NCBI RefSeq assembly: GCF_001468125.1
Contig: NZ_LNYT01000022.1
Location: 394,160-458,159 of the forward strand
From: Legionella rubrilucens
GTDB taxonomy: Bacteria; Pseudomonadota; Gammaproteobacteria; Legionellales; Legionellaceae
Direction: 5' to 3'
DNA length: 64,000 bases
Part shown: positions 63,045 to 64,000 of the stretch, in pieces
Numbering within the stretch: the first letter of the stretch is position 1
Layout of the letters: the number at the start of each line of letters is the position of its first letter
Notes under the pieces: generated by a model
The model's input: the letters and a program-made list of their open reading frames with translations, nothing else
What the model was told of the DNA's origin: nothing
The model's database searches: none
Position numbers and translations under genes: made by a program

Positions 63045-64000
63045 TTCACAATGGCGGCCAGGGCAATACTGCCTTTGCCTGCATGAAGACCGATGGCCGT
63101 GGAGGCCGGCTCGATGAAGGCAGGCTCATAACCAAAGGCTTCCGTAGTCATTAAGGCAAATTCTTCCGCCTTTTCCGGCACGCCCGCATGAATAATGCAA
63201 TAGTTATCCAGACCCTTGTCACTGGCCTGCTCCTGAATGAGCGACACCAGTTTGCTTAAGGCTTTCGTTTCGCTGAACGCTTTGTCATGGATGATGCCTT
63301 TTCCTTCTTCGTCCAGGCTGATGATCGGCTTAACACCAGAAAATTGCGCCAGCATGCCTTTCAATTTGCTGACCCGTCCCGAACGAATTAAGGAGTCAAA
63401 CTGGTTGACCATGACAAAAATTTTCGTTTTGGCAATTTTATCCTGCAGAGACTGTTTAATTGCCTCAATGCTGTGTCCGTCAGCGATCAATTCCGCGGCG
63501 TGATTCAGTAAAAGACCCTGGCTGCCGGCGACATGGCGGGAGTTAATCACGTGAACATTGGCAAACGGCTGGCTCGCTTTGACAATGGCATCGTGTGTGC
63601 CGCTTAACGCTTTAGCCACACTGATAACCAACACCTGTTCATAATGCGCTGAAAGATGCCGCAGCTTTTCTTCTATTAAAGCGGGGGCGGGAAACGATGT
63701 GGTCGGGTAAACCACGGATTGAGTTAAATGATCATAAAAATTTTCACCGTCCAGGCAATAGCGATCCAGTAAATCATGGCCGTCGAAATGGACATTGATG
63801 GTGATAAAATGGATTTGATACTGATCAGCCACGTCGTGTGGGATATTGGCGCAAGTGTCAGTGACTAAGGCGATGGGGTATTGACGCTGGTGGATAATTT
63901 CGTATTGACGAAGCATGTCGTCGACTTTGGGGTATTGCACTTTGCCTAACGATTGCAGGGAAGAAAAAACCTGCCAGGGTTTATTGCAGTGGAGATGCAG
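63041..64000 (-). CDS. FakA-FakB (DAK2-DegV) fusion protein, 5'-truncated by window edge
   Basis: The minus-strand frame is open from 64000 to the stop at 63041. The first possible internal start is GTG 63940, but residues before it continue in frame (LHLHCNKPWQVFSSLQSLGK), resembling the C-terminal end of the FakA/YloV DAK2-linked domain (VHIHTN.P..V...). The rest is a complete DegV/FakB fatty-acid-binding domain: ALVTDTCANIP, PTTSFPAP, SVAKALSGTHDA, RVSKLKGMLA and the C-terminal GLHAGKGSIAL. In Gram-positives FakA phosphorylates fatty acids held by FakB as separate proteins. A fused form is inferred here. Most of the N-terminal part is outside the window. Confidence 0.75.
   Translation of the reverse strand: MHLHCNKPWQVFSSLQSLGKVQYPKVDDMLRQYEIIHQRQYPIALVTDTCANIPHDVADQYQIHFITINVHFDGHDLLDRYCLDGENFYDHLTQSVVYPTTSFPAPALIEEKLRHLSAHYEQVLVISVAKALSGTHDAIVKASQPFANVHVINSRHVAGSQGLLLNHAAELIADGHSIEAIKQSLQDKIAKTKIFVMVNQFDSLIRSGRVSKLKGMLAQFSGVKPIISLDEEGKGIIHDKAFSETKALSKLVSLIQEQASDKGLDNYCIIHAGVPEKAEEFALMTTEAFGYEPAFIEPASTAIGLHAGKGSIALAAIVN

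Noticed and set aside
1-64000. CRISPR arrays, insertion sequences, prophage or integrase genes
   Set aside because: No regular direct repeats, transposase or recombinase motifs were seen in either strand.

Overview
The window is chromosomal DNA from a gammaproteobacterium, most likely a member of the Legionellaceae. The pointers are a Legionella-type DUF4949 secreted protein, a PagP/Rcp lipid A palmitoyltransferase, a PlaA/PlaC-type GDSL lysophospholipase, a PlcC-like zinc phospholipase, a CelA-like secreted endoglucanase, an inorganic-carbon dabBA pair, and several long proteins without enzyme-family matches or with eukaryote-like kinase or glycosyltransferase motifs, as expected of Dot/Icm effectors. 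No insertion sequence, phage module or CRISPR array was seen. Gene density is high and no gene-free stretch exceeds about 265 bases.

Region by region. 1-3 kb holds two convergent lipolytic-enzyme candidates, the first cut by the window edge. 3-9.3 kb holds pirin, wrbA, a TSUP permease, a GDSL lipase, darP and rlmL. 9.3-14.2 kb (minus strand) is a type I secretion-like cluster (TolC, HlyD and an ABC protein whose nucleotide-binding domain has lost every catalytic motif) ending in a LysR gene. 14.3-19 kb carries the divergent dabB-dabA pair plus a zinc-ribbon protein. 19-28 kb is mixed housekeeping and envelope: Mpo1-like, tag, DUF4949, pagP, amino-acid permease, exoD, phosphate permease, CorC-like protein, coq7 and a Sel1-repeat protein. 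28.2-35 kb is accessory: a modular GH5 endoglucanase, a kinase-like protein, small unknowns and a DXD glycosyltransferase-like protein, bounded by tRNA-Asn.

35.4-44.9 kb is core: aspC, uvrB, an unknown gene, a 6S RNA gene next to zapA, and the ygfB-pepP-ubiH-ubiI operon. 44.9-49.6 kb is a complete MacAB-TolC-type efflux operon. 50-57 kb contains a GNAT/unknown pair, the cydP-cydA-cydB-cydX oxidase genes (cydX is only 44 codons), and the ergothioneine genes egtB-egtD. 57-64 kb has an RclA-like flavoprotein disulfide reductase, a run of three unrecognised and probably accessory genes (757, 204 and 247 residues), the queuosine-precursor transporter yhhQ, and the 3' part of a gene that seems to fuse FakA (DAK2) and FakB (DegV) domains and runs off the right edge.

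Functionally the window combines respiration and quinone synthesis (cyd, coq7, ubiH, ubiI), redox defence (egtBD, wrbA, RclA-like), bicarbonate uptake (dabBA), envelope remodelling (pagP), secretion and efflux, and candidate host-directed enzymes. Gene family calls come from reading motifs; none was confirmed by a database search.
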